From Chara braunii (lineage: Eukaryota; Streptophyta; Charophyceae; Charales; Characeae), in contig BFEA01000136.1 in the NCBI GenBank assembly GCA_003427395.1, positions 1,791,588-1,820,447 of the forward strand: DNA of 28,860 nt, given 5' to 3'. The position numbers and the translations under genes are program-made. This document shows positions 9,456 through 18,242 of the stretch, piece after piece (the stretch's first letter is position 1; the number at the start of each line of letters is the position of its first letter). Below the pieces are notes generated by a model. The model was not told where the DNA came from. It saw only the letters and a list, made by a program, of their open reading frames with translations, and ran no database searches.

Positions 9456-10590
9456 AGGGTAGCTGTTGATGCTTAACCGCAACTAGGGTTAAGGTGGATT
9501 ATCACTACGGTTTCATTGGGTAGGGGGGACTCTGCAGACTGCAGAGGGTTCAGCCTCTTGATGAGTTGGTGAAACTCCGATGAAACAGTCTGTCACAGCC
9601 CCTCGTTTCTTGTCCTGTTGTTGCTTTCTGCCCACAGTTCACTGGGCAATTCTTTATGGTGATATACGTGCTTCCGTTGTGGGGTAGTCGTTGATTCTTA
9701 ACCACAACTAGGGTTAAGGTGGATTATCACTTACGGTATCATTGGATTGGTGGAGTTTGCAGACTGCAGAGGGTTCAGCCTCTTGATGAGTTGGTGACAC
9801 TCCAATGAAACAGTCTGTCCCAGCCCCCGGTTTCTTGTCCTTTTGTTGCTTTCTGCCTACAGTTCACCAGGCAATTCTTTATGATGATATACGCGCTTCC
9901 GTTGTGGGGTAGTTGTTGATTTTGAACCGCAACTAGGGTAGAGGTGGATTATCACTTGCGGTATCATTGGATTGGTGGACTTTGCAGACTGCAGAGGGTT
10001 CAGCCTCTTGATGAGTTGGTGAAGCTCCGCTGAAACAGTCTGTCACCGCCCCCGGTTTCTTGTCCTTTTGTTGCTTTCTGCCTACAGTTCAACGGGCAAT
10101 TCTTTATGATGATATATGCGCTTCCGTGGTGGGGTAGTTGTTGATTCTTAATCGCAACTAGGGTTAAGGTGGATTATCACTTGCGGTATCATTGGATTGG
10201 TGGACTTTGCAGACTGCAGAGGGTTCAGCCTCCTGATGAGTTGGTGACACTCCAATGAAACAGTCTGTCCCAGCCCCCTGTTTCTTGTCCTTTTGTTGCT
10301 TTCTGCCTACAGTTCACCAGACAATTCTTTATGACGATATACGCGCTTCCATTGTGGGGTAGTTGTTGATTTTTAACCGCAACTAGGGTTGAGGTGGATT
10401 ATCACTTGCGGTATCATTGGATTGGTGGACTTTGCAGACTGCAGAGGGTTCAGCCTCCTGATGAGTTGGTGAAACTCCAATGAAACAGTCTGTCCCAGCT
10501 CCCTGTTTCTTGTCCTTTCCTTGGTTTCTGCTTAGCGTCCACTGGGCAGTTCTTTATGACAATATATACACTTCCGTCTACACGGGCAGT
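9456..10590. repeat. 225-bp tandem array (five copies)
   Basis: AACTAGGGT occurs at 9481, 9706, 9931, 10156 and 10381, an exact 225-bp spacing in every interval. Each unit contains GGTGGATTATCACT, GCAGACTGCAGAGGGTTCAG, CCTCYTGATGAGTTGGTGA, GAAACAGTCTGTC, TTTCTTGTCCT and ATTCTTTATGRYGATATA. Internal copies differ by scattered substitutions and no visible length change; the outer parts of the first and last copies are more diverged. No persistent open frame is shared. It behaves as a minisatellite or small satellite, or as repeats within a larger element. Confidence 0.95.
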
Positions 10591-11634
10591 CCCCTGCTTA
10601 TCATTGAACACAAATGGTCCTTGCCCGTTTGTTCCTCAGCCCCCTCAGCCTCCTCATCCTTGAGCTCCTATCTCCCTCCGTGCCACATCTTTTGCTGCTC
10701 TAAGCTGCATCGTGTGATTCATCTCGCTCTGTGCCCCCTTACCAACACTGCACCACTTTTAAGACCTACACCAATTCACTTTGTGCCTCTCTTGACCAAC
10801 ACCTTCTGTTAGGCCATTTGCAGTTGATCTTCATCCCAGTCCCCAATTCGCAATTCGTACCTCAATGACCTCATTGCATGGTCTTCTCATTGTAGCTGCG
10901 TCTGGTAATTGGTGTCGTGTCAAGGCTGGAATATCTTTACAGTGTTTACACCAATAATTCCAATGCAAACATGATATAGCTGACACTCGAGAGCCGGAAT
11001 GCCTCATTCGGAATCTCAGCATACCTGCAGACCCCTCACACCTCAACCTATTCTCCCGTTTACCAACCACATCGAGGTCGTACATGTGCATGAGGCAGGT
11101 CGTGCAACAAACTTGAGCCATGTGTTACATATACCAGAAGTAATCGCATTGCACTCTGACGCTCAAGCAGCCAATGAATGTTCGTGTTTGTGGCAAGATA
11201 TGCCATCTACACTAGTTCAGTTTTGCAACTTCAGTGAGCTGGCCTTGAGTGTTCCTCCTAGCACATGACCTTACCTGACTCCTCCAGCTGCGAATGACGC
11301 AAAGCCTTTCTGCATCGGTCTCATCTTGTGGATGGTTGTATTGTGTGTTGACTAGGGTATCATCACTGATGATGGCCTTGACTACAATATCAGCACTGCT
11401 GATGGCCTTGACTTCAATATCACCAGTGACGATGGCCTTCCCGAGCTTTTTCAAGAAAGGATTGCTTGAATGTGGAAACTGATGATGTGCTCCAACCGCT
11501 GGCAATCGGACTTGTTGAGTGGTATGAGTACATTGACAATTACAAAAGTTGTGGAAAGACAGTCCTGATCCTACTCCTTTGTTCTTGTTTGTTTCTCAAA
11601 AGTTGAACAGCTGGAGTTCTGCAATCCTCATGCA
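10591..11634. other. Unassigned DNA with broken coding-like fragments
   Basis: No domain recognised. One plus frame at 10999-11268 ends at a stop (RATNLSHVLHIPEVIALHS and onward). A second fragment in another frame includes PAANDAKPFCIGLILW, then a stop, then a 30-bp imperfect triplicate at about 11355-11440 (units like TDDGLDYNIS, TADGLDFNIT, SDDGLPE). The pieces look like a decayed transposon protein upstream of the Penelope-like fragment, but that is inference. Confidence 0.35.
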
Positions 11635-12330
11635 TTGTCAGTCCAATGCATCTTTGTCCTCTTCTTGTGTAAGCCAGCCGTGTTTACTTCGTTCTACACA
11701 TGCCCTCCTTGCACCATCATCCACGGCACTTTGCCATTATCCCGGTGGACAAAGATTGAACCAACTAATTACTTGTTGAAACCACCCAAAAAGAGCTGTT
11801 GGGAATTTGCTGCAACAGTTGGTATCTGTATGATCTCTCTGCCCATTTGGACAGTCCCACGTATACCAGCCCTCTTGAGTCCGTTTTCGATGTCCTTGGC
11901 AGCCATGCGACATGGAATGACCATCGGGATTACACTCATGCTGTCTTACCTCTACTATGTTCTCACAGCTCATAAATCTCGTGCTATTTGCCGCATTATC
12001 GGAGGCATAACACAGAACAATATTTATATTCCCCCACATGCTTGCTCTTGTCCGATACTTTGTGCCGTTCATGAGTGCCCGCCTCCTCACAACCCGTTGT
12101 CTGATACGACTTCGTTGTATCTCAGCACAGCTTTGCAGGGAGTCGGCTCTGCTCTTCGTGACAGAGAAACTAAGCTCTATCAACAGGTTGGTGGCCGACG
12201 ATGCTGGATCGTTAAGAGTGCTGACAAAGTAGCACTTGACCTTGAAAACAATACGTCCTCTGTTCATGGCCTCTCTCCTCACACTGTTGATTTTACCACA
12301 ATGCACACCAACCTTCCTCACGACCGCTTC
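11635..12330 (+). pseudogene. Penelope-like reverse transcriptase, N-terminal part
   Basis: One open frame of about 230 codons before it runs into a T9 tract. Its C-terminal part reads WIVKSADKVALDLENN, a short linker and then TVDFTTMHTNLPHDRF (12283-12330). The pattern D-F-[ST]-T-[ML]-[YH]-T-[NA]-[LI]-P-H-D is the first catalytic RT block of Penelope-like elements, and a WIVKSAD-like motif precedes it in that group. Upstream, LYYVLTAHKSRAICRIIGG resembles the template-binding segment (in that family roughly K-x-H-K then R-x-I-x-G). The N-terminal boundary is uncertain, and the first methionine at 11635 is only the start of the open frame. The protein is truncated; see the continuation at 15670. 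Confidence 0.6.
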
Positions 12331-12339
12331 TTTTTTTTT

Positions 12340-12937
12340 CCCCCAAAGAAACATTGGGGAGCTGATGAGAGAAGACACCTCCTCCACCATTCCCGCGTTT
12401 GGATGGCTCCATTCCACTGGTGGGGAGCTGCACCTGCTCAAAACAGGGTCCAGTGTCCCTGTACATGTTCGTCATGGAGCCAAAGTTACTGTTCTTACAG
12501 ACTTTACAGACTTTGCTAACAGTATATACACTGCTAAGGCCAGCCCGGCCGTTGACTAACAGGCTCCCTCGGGTTGTAACGTTCTTTTAGCCTCGGACAG
12601 TGATATCATGGACTTTCACTCTCAGTTATGTGATATCAGGGCCTGCTCGGCCTAATGCCAGCGGACTTCTGCTGCCCACAGTTTTTAGAACACACAGTTA
12701 AGGTCTTTCTGCCTAGCGCCGCTTTTAAAACCATGTCGTTTCTGTCACACTTAATAGTTGACTCCTGCCCTTACCTTGTCCTTGCTGCCTTTCTCATGTG
12801 TCGCCTGGACGTCCTTCTCGATTCTCCCCGCTGAGCATGGTGTTCTCGGTTAAACCTCCGTTGCGACTGGTCCCGGAGCCAGGGCGGACCGAGATCCTGT
12901 GAAGGGTACGTGGTGGTGGGGGGTGCAGAGGAGGACC
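12340..12937. other. Unassigned DNA left of the gap
   Basis: No recognised gene. Overlapping open frames on both strands have no domain. It could be the 3' untranslated region of the minus-strand LINE. Confidence 0.35.
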
Positions 12938-13052
12938 NNNNNNNNNNNNNNNNNNNNNNNNNNNNNNNNNNNNNNNNNNNNNNNNNNNNNNNNNNNNNNN
13001 NNNNNNNNNNNNNNNNNNNNNNNNNNNNNNNNNNNNNNNNNNNNNNNNNNNN
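12938..13052. other. Assembly gap (115 N)
   Basis: Run of 115 unknown bases, a scaffold join. Apparent reading frames crossing it are meaningless. Confidence 0.99.
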
Positions 13053-13212
13053 GGTCTGTAACCGGCATGGAGTTAGGCTGACGGTAGGGGACCTCGAAGG
13101 AGTGAAATGGCCGCCTTTGCCAGGTGGGTTCTGTGGTTCTCCAGGGTTTCCACAGTATGTTTAGCCCGTCCCCCAGCTCCGAGAAGACTTGTGTGGGTCT
13201 TGCCACAACTGC

Positions 13213-13338
13213 CAATACGATTCTCAGATGGCTTCTCTGGCAAGGGGGTCCTGACAATACGATTCTCAGATGGCTTCTCTGGCAAGGGGGTCCTGACAAT
13301 ACGATTCTCAGATGGCTTCTCTGGCAAGGGGGTCCTTT
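13213..13338. repeat. 42-bp tandem triplicate
   Basis: CAATACGATTCTCAGATGGC starts at 13213, 13255 and 13297, three essentially identical 42-bp units. The length is a multiple of three; on the minus strand it encodes a 14-residue repeat in each open frame. It straddles the stop codon of the LINE frame at 13308. Confidence 0.97.
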
Positions 13339-13883
13339 TCCTCTTGGCAGTTCCTTTTCATTGATTTCCAGGCCTCCTGGGTTTGGGACCTGATCTCTTC
13401 TTCTATTGTCTGCTGTGTTTGCTGTAGTCCACATTGATGGTCTTTTCTTTCGAAGGAGCATCTGGTTCTCCATGCCTGCATTAGGACGTGGAACCTTGTA
13501 TCGGAGAAGGGATTGGTAGCGAACGGGGGCCATTGTGGCAGCAATCGCTGGTTTTTGCCTAGTAGCAGGAGCCCCAGGTCCCATGGGATATGGAACCCCT
13601 TTAGGGAGTGAAATGCTGCGTCCCACCCTTGCCATATTTGGGTGACCATAGGACATGGGAGGAGGCAATGTTCCAGCATTGTCGTGGCTCGCGGTGATGC
13701 CCTACCGCAAAAGGTGCAGATAGGGGACATCAGTCCCTTTTGTTTAAGGTCAGTCCTAGAAACCAGCCAGTCAGTGGTGGGGAGGCAACGGTGCAGGATC
13801 TGCCATTGTAGCGACTGGAGGTTGGTGGGCATGATCTTCCCGTACTTAGACCAATTCAGGTTTTCTAGCAAATGTGCATCCAC
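13308..13883 (-). pseudogene. LINE ORF2 C-terminus with RT zinc-binding domain
   Basis: The minus-strand frame of 191 residues contains SLQWQILHRCLPTTDWLVSR, then ICTFCGRASPRATTMLEHCL and CPMVTQIW. This is the zf-RVT pattern of plant LINE ORF2 proteins: W-x2-L/I-H-x2-L-P-T-x-D-x-L, C-x2-C, then E-H-x2-x2-C. The tail is basic and glutamine-rich (EEEIRSQTQEAWKSMKRN) before the stop. It is a fragment: the polymerase core is missing. The first Met is only the open-frame limit. Confidence 0.8.
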
Positions 13884-13890
13884 CGGTGAG

Positions 13891-14330
13891 TCACGTGCTC
13901 ATGTCTGAGTTACTATACGGTTGACCGGCAGGTCCGGGCGTGAGGCATGGTAGTCCCCTTTGACCGTGTAGCCCACAGGTGCATTGGCCTGTGGTCAGGC
14001 CATTCCCACTCATCTGGGTCAAATGGCAGTCAGGTGATTGGCGTGGCAGCTTCATGTACATGGTAGCCATCATCTGGGTTGTCCACCACCCTTATATGCA
14101 TCAGTCCTCCCCATGATGCATCAGCATCTAGGTGCTCATTCCGAGTCTGTTTTGAAAACCTGGCTCCCTGGATGTGGGGCTCATAGGCTTCCAGTGCGCA
14201 GTGCCCCTCGTCGCAATGCTGTACCCTGTATAGGTCCCCGACGGTGTAGAGTCTGTAGACTCCTTTTTGTGCTGAGGTCAACCAGGGGAATTCGATGCAA
14301 GGACAAATGGCTTACCTGTGTCATCAAGGT
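13891..14330 (-). other. Possible further LINE-derived coding debris
   Basis: Minus-strand frames continue upstream of the zinc-binding domain. One reads LPFDPDEWEWPDHRPMHLW (about 13955-14030), a D-H-R-P phrase seen at the end of LINE endonuclease domains but out of place here. The frame at 14030-14281 (VYRLYTVGDLYRVQHCDEGH) was not recognised. Confidence 0.3.
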
Positions 14331-14344
14331 GAAAGGATCTCACA

Positions 14345-14455
14345 CTGTACCAGAGTCCCAGTCCCGAGTCCCAGGTGCCAGGTCCCGGGTCCCAAGCCCC
14401 AGTCTACAGTCCCAGGTCCCAGTCTCGAGTCCCAGGTTCTAGACCCGAATCCCCA
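14345..14455. repeat. Short imperfect (GTCCCAG)-type repeat
   Basis: About a dozen variants of AGTCCC-A/G-AG or GGTCCC-A/G occur head to tail. Low-complexity minisatellite with no coding meaning. Confidence 0.85.
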
Positions 14456-15334
14456 TTCTGTGTTCTATTAGTGGTTCTAGCCACTTGTACAATGTGCACG
14501 AATACTCTAGACGAGTAGCTTTCGTTTGTACCATGATTGCAAAGGCTTTTAGGTGAGCCAGTGAAGTAGATCGTGATAGGAAGTCGCTGGTAGATAACAG
14601 TTATGGGTTGAAGAGTCTGTCTTTAGGAGGCACCACAACTTCAGCCAGGATTAGAAGAGCCGTAAGGCCAGATGCCAATCGATTCATGCAAGCAGCCAAT
14701 CCAAGAAAGTATGTGAGCTTCCAGAAGCAGGGAACAAAGGCAAGAGGGCCAACCTATAACCAAAAGAAGATGTCTGGAAGGCTGATCAGCAAGTATAAAG
14801 GCCCAGCAGCACCAGCGGCGGGGCCAACTATTCATGTGCAAATTGTGGAAGCGATGCGGGTTGCTTGTCTGACAGTGTGACGTGGTTGGGAGGGTGTGCT
14901 AGAGGAGGAGCGCGTGCCCAGCGAGAAAGGAGACGTCTGGTTACCGTAGGTAAGGAGAAGGAAGAAGACAGCCATTGCCGCAGAGGTTCAGAGGAATACA
15001 TCGCAGCTGCATTCAGGGTGGATCCATGAGGGAGCGGGAGAGCATGAGCGTGACAGGGAGGTTGGGCGATACAGGACATGAGAGAGAGAGGGAGAGCAGT
15101 TACATACCTGGGTTGTACTTGGTGGCGTTTCGCGCCTTGTGGGTTAGAGTCCCGCTGGCCGTACACTAGAAACGAAGAGCGAGTGAGCGACTCTGGTTTT
15201 CTCAGTGTCCAGTGTGAGTTCTCACACGAATGTTGTACTGCCCGTGTGTGTGATTGCATACGGATTGGGAGTTGAATCATTGCAAAGGATATGGGGCTTG
15301 CCGAAGAGGGGGCTGCCTCCATATGGTTTGCCAT
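14456..15334. other. Unassigned DNA within the LINE region
   Basis: Open frames on both strands lack recognisable domains. A segment near 15140 (GGTTAGAGTCCCG) resembles a tRNA B-box, but no A-box stands at the right distance, so no tRNA or SINE is called. Confidence 0.35.
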
Positions 15335-15569
15335 CTAAGGGGCGGCTGTCTTTGCTGCAGGCCACATCTCCTCTGTAGCTTTAGCATGTAGGGGGGGTCT
15401 AAACATAAGTCTTGCCTGGTTGCTTGTGCCGGGCTGTTGGCCTGTGTGTTGAGGGGGGCCGGGTATTATCCAATGTTTGTTGGTCAACCATTGAACAGGG
15501 TGCACCTGCTTGGTTGTGGAGGGGTCCGGGGCCAAATTAGCTATTTGCAGGCAGGCCAGCAGGGCCTAA

Positions 15570-15661
15570 GGGATATTGTTGCCAATCAGGAGCCAGACGA
15601 GGACCTGAAAGATCAGGGCTTCACTTTCTCATTCGGGGTCCAGAATTCCCAGTCCTCCTTT
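15570..15661 (-). pseudogene. LINE ORF2 post-RT fragment
   Basis: On the minus strand the sequence reads KGGLGILDPE, a stop, then ESEALIFQVLVWLLIGNN. K-G-G-L-G-[IV]-x-[DN] followed by A-L-x-x-K/Q-W/V is the conserved segment just after the polymerase core of plant LINE ORF2. One stop interrupts it. It lies upstream, in minus-strand order, of the zf-RVT domain at 13308-13883, so the two probably belong to one element. Confidence 0.65.
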
Positions 15662-15669
15662 GGCCCTCG

Positions 15670-15936
15670 GTTGTGAATACTGTGGCAAAAGTTGTTGATG
15701 AAGCCCATTGCTTATGCCCTGCAACATACTCACAAGAGTGTGTACTTCTATGCCACAAACATGGCTATTGGAGGACAAGGATGTGGCCAATCGACAGCTG
15801 ATTCAGGCCCAAACACCCTTTCTGTTCTCAGATTCTCGAACATCTTCACCTTGTTGCATATAATACGTATCTGTGGATTCTGTACACTGTGGATGACATC
15901 TCACAAACAGATTGCTGGTATTCCAATGGGAACTAA
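15670..15936 (+). pseudogene. Penelope-like reverse transcriptase, continuation
   Basis: The plus strand reads VVNTVAKVVDEAHC at 15670, which follows on directly from LPHDRF at 12330. After a frameshift, LEHLHLVAYNTYL occurs in one frame and KQIAGIPMGTKA in another (about 15905-15936). G-I-P-M-G-T-[NK] is the RT block preceding the A-D-L-F-L segment in Penelope-like elements. The protein ends abruptly where a GC-rich repeat begins at 15937. The catalytic YxDD block and the GIY-YIG endonuclease are absent. Confidence 0.6.
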
Positions 15937-16165
15937 GGCCATTTTCCCGGACGCCCGGGCACCCAAGTTGTGCCTGGAAACACGCCCGGGTGACCGTCCG
16001 GGCATGAACCCCCGGCAGGGTCCTGGGCAGCCCCAGCGCAAAAAAAAATAAAAAAAATAAAAATAAAAATCTGGAAAGATATGTTGTGTAGAATTGCAAT
16101 ACAAGTTACAAACAACTTTTGGCTGAGGGTCACGTCAGAATTCCTCACAGAACTGAAGATAAAAA
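15937..16165 (+). mobile_element. GC-rich/A-rich retroelement-like repeat, copy 2
   Basis: A GC-rich module (ATTTTCCCGGACGCCCGGGC onward) is followed by an A-rich tract at 16040-16070 with the pattern A9-T-A8-T-A5-T-A5-T, then a block with GGCTGAGGGTCACGTC and a second A-rich end at about 16150. It has the same order as the minus-strand repeat at 9005-9260. It interrupts the Penelope-like RT immediately after GIPMGTKA. The first A-rich tract is base-for-base the same as the one behind the U6 copy at 20872-20902. Confidence 0.6.
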
Positions 16166-16338
16166 AGAAAATAACCGAATCACACCAAGGCAACCTGTTA
16201 CGCACTCCACCAGTGCTCGATCCCTGGTCTGCGGGTCACCAACCACCAGCTTGCTGTATTTATTTTCTTTTTTTTGTTTTTTGTTTTCTTTTTCTTTTTT
16301 TTACTTTACTTTGTTTTTGCTCTTCCGATTTCAGACAG
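16166..16338. other. Unassigned T-rich DNA
   Basis: No gene; pyrimidine-rich between 16260 and 16320. Confidence 0.4.
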
Positions 16339-16758
16339 TTGGCACCATCCGGATTCTGGCGCCCATTTTCAAATTCCGCCCGTTTTCAAATTCCTCCTTT
16401 TTGGACTTTCGGATTTCTGACACTTGGCACCATCCGGCATTCTGGCGCCCACTTTCAGACTTTCGATTTCCAGTTCTGGCCCTGAGGCATTTTCACTTTC
16501 GCCCTCAGGACCGTACTCGAGTCCGGTACTTCAGTACCAACTCAAGCACAGTATGGGCACCTCAGTGCGTGTGTTCAGTGCGACTTTGCGTAGACATTGT
16601 GTTTGGGAATTCAAGACTGCGACTTTGCGACTTCTGCCACTTTGTGTCTGCGTCTGTCGAGTCGTGTCGAGTCATTGTCTAGTTGAGTGAGCATGTGTGT
16701 GTGCTCTCACTCTCCCTCTCTCTGCCAGGCTCGCTGCTCTGTCTCTGCCTCGTCACAC
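16339..16758 (+). mobile_element. LTR end, second family
   Basis: It ends in TCGTCACAC directly before a primer-binding site. It begins with an 85-bp near-repeat: TTGGCACCATCCGG followed by ATTCTGGCGCCCA occurs at 16339 and 16424. The downstream part carries repeated GCGACTTTGCG and GTCGAGTC phrases. It does not align visibly with the LTRs at 1140 or 26465. The left boundary was not found, and no gag or pol follows, so this is a non-autonomous or truncated element. Confidence 0.45.
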
Positions 16759-16770
16759 TGGTATCAGGGC
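16759..16770 (+). promoter_or_regulatory. Primer-binding site (tRNA-iMet type)
   Basis: TGGTATCAGGGC, one base after CACAC. It matches the plant tRNA-iMet-type site except for one position. Confidence 0.55.
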
Positions 16771-16819
16771 GGCACCGATCGCCCTCCCGCCCGCCCTGAT
16801 CGATGTGGGGCATGCACGA

Positions 16820-17184
16820 CATGATGGACGGAGGGGGACGGCAGCGACGGAGGGAGGAGGAGATCGATGACGAGGGAGGGAAGGGAGAAGGCTGGAGGAA
16901 GGACGACACCGATGATGGAGGGAGGGCGAGGACAGCGACGGAGGGAGGAGGAGATCTATGACGAGGGAGGATTGAGGAGGAGGAGAACGATGGGGAGGGA
17001 TGGAGGAAAGATGATGGAGGAGGGATGGAGTAGGAGAGACGACCGAGGAGGGAAGAGGGGCGGGGTTGGAGGAGCACTCTGATAAGTGGGGGAGGAAGAG
17101 AACTATGACGAAGGAGGGGGGAGGTGGAGAAGAACAATGGCAAGGGAGAAATGGGGAGGAGGTTGAGCTGCACAGTTTCCACAG

Positions 17185-17189
<5 letters not shown>
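16820..17189. repeat. Purine-rich repeat block
   Basis: GA-rich DNA with an internal repeat: CAGCGACGGAGGGAGGAGGA occurs at 16842 and 16933 (91-bp spacing), both followed by GATC/TATGACGAGGGAGG. Apparent proteins in either strand are low-complexity (Arg/Glu/Gly or Ser/Pro/Leu) and are not gene evidence. Confidence 0.8.

Positions 17190-17252
<63 letters not shown>
17190..17252. repeat. (GA)n microsatellite
   Basis: Uninterrupted AG dinucleotide run of about 63 bases, followed by GGGAGA variants up to about 17272. Confidence 0.97.
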
Positions 17253-17262
<10 letters not shown>

Positions 17263-17272
17263 AGAGAGGGAG

Positions 17273-17655
17273 GGGCTGGTGGTACCCCACCTGAATATGG
17301 CCGCTGCTTCCTTCGCGTCCTCCCGCTGCTGCGACCCTCGGCTCCTTCGTGCTGCTGCGCAGGATATGGCTGAACGACGAAGTGGGGGGCTGCTCCCTGC
17401 TGTAATGCACACGAGAAGAGGACGACAAGACGGCGACGACAGCGACGACGACACACGGCGGCCGTGAAGGAGTGCGTGGCGCTGGGGCACCAAGGCTGAC
17501 TGGCGGGCTGGGGGCCGGTGTGGGGCGGGTCCGAGCAGTTCAAAAAATGAACTACTTTCTCCCCGCTCTTTTCTTTTTGCGGGGGCATTCGCGACCTCAT
17601 TTTTTTATTTTTATTTTTTTTGTAGCTGGCGACGCAAAGTCCCTACTGGGTCTAC

Positions 17656-17657
<2 letters not shown>
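17273..17657. other. Unassigned GC-rich DNA
   Basis: No domain in any frame; high GC with GACGAC runs near 17430. Confidence 0.4.

Positions 17658-17695
<38 letters not shown>
17658..17695. repeat. Poly-C tract (38 nt)
   Basis: Unbroken run of 38 cytosines. A second run of 36 C lies at 23321-23356. The length should be treated as unreliable. Confidence 0.97.
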
Positions 17696-17697
<2 letters not shown>

Positions 17698-17711
17698 ACC
17701 CCTCGATTTTG

Positions 17712-17989
17712 GTGTGCGACGCATGACATGCGCACGCATCGTGCGCGCTGCGCGGTGCGGCGCATGTGCACGCTGCAGCGCTTGACGATGCGCCGCATGT
17801 ATGGTTTCAATCAATTATTTATTACACCCCCTGCTCTCCTCCTGTCAGCCAAACAAATCCAATAATCTCATCCACGAAATCTGTTCCACCTCCAAATAAC
17901 CCCCGACATTACACTTTAACGGAGCTTCACTCAAACTTCCTCTTCTCCCTACGACCCCCAGCCTCCAATGATAGCCCACTGTTCAGCAC
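17712..17989. other. GCGC-rich block and unassigned DNA
   Basis: Positions 17712-17800 are rich in alternating GC/GT/CA steps (GCGCACGCATCGTGCGCGC). The rest, to 17989, shows nothing recognisable except the 37-bp copy at 17947-17983 that is repeated after the adapter. Confidence 0.4.
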
Positions 17990-18027
17990 CTGTCTCTTAT
18001 ACACATCTAGATGTGTATAAGAGACAG
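17990..18027. other. Nextera mate-pair junction adapter (artefact)
   Basis: CTGTCTCTTATACACATCT at 17990-18008 is followed immediately by its reverse complement, AGATGTGTATAAGAGACAG, at 18009-18027. The 19-base unit is the Tn5 mosaic end, and the 38-bp inverted pair is the circularisation junction made in Illumina Nextera mate-pair libraries. The same 37 bases flank both sides (17947-17983 and 18028-18064), as expected when two fragments of one locus were joined through the adapter. This is not genomic DNA. Confidence 0.97.
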
Positions 18028-18242
18028 CCCTACGACCCCCAGCCTCCAATGATAGCCCACTGTTGAAAACAGCATCTCATCATGCCTCGAGCCTGTGAGT
18101 ACAGGCGCTGATTTGGCATGAGCCTGATTGTCAACGAAGCTCCTATGAGCCCCAGCCTCCAATGATAGCCCACTGTTGAAAACAGCATCTCATCATGCCC
18201 TGAGCTTGTGAGTACAGGTGCTGATCTGGCATGAGCCAGATA
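18028..18242. repeat. 113-bp tandem repeat
   Basis: Two copies start at about 18031 and 18144 (AGCCTCCAATGATAGCCCAC, then TGTTGAAAACAGCATCTCAT), with about 90% identity by eye. A partial third copy lies left of the adapter at 17947-17983; that one may be an artefact of the adapter join. Confidence 0.88.

Larger units (their letters stand above)
12331..15669 (-). mobile_element. LINE-containing insertion inside the Penelope-like element
   Basis: The block separates two consecutive parts of the Penelope-like RT. It holds minus-strand LINE ORF2 sequence at both 15570-15661 and 13308-13883. The T9 at 12331-12339 could be the LINE poly(A) tail read on the plus strand, the expected end for a minus-strand insertion. 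I see no clear target-site duplication at the two joins. The stretch at about 14300-15300 does not look like LINE and may be a further insertion, and 115 Ns lie inside, so the true length is unknown. Confidence 0.5.

Noticed and set aside
9456-10590. CRISPR-like array
   Set aside because: 225-bp units repeat along their whole length with no unique spacers, in a eukaryotic context.
11737-12441. 234-residue minus-strand open frame
   Set aside because: It lies opposite the plus-strand Penelope-like RT frame, which has recognisable motifs; the minus frame has none and is a shadow.
12850-13668. 272-residue minus-strand frame across the N gap
   Set aside because: It crosses unknown bases and contains the 42-bp repeat in a frame other than the zinc-binding LINE frame.
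15120-15165. tRNA or SINE suggested by GGTTAGAGTCCCG
   Set aside because: B-box match only; no A-box at tRNA spacing and no cloverleaf could be drawn.
16679-17600. Long minus-strand open frames of 165-249 residues rich in Ser, Leu and Pro
   Set aside because: They are translations of GA/CT microsatellite and purine-rich repeats, present in all three frames, with no domain.
17990-18027. Tn5-type bacterial transposon end or natural inverted repeat
   Set aside because: The exact 38-bp inverted mosaic-end pair is a known library adapter; no transposase or transposon body is present.
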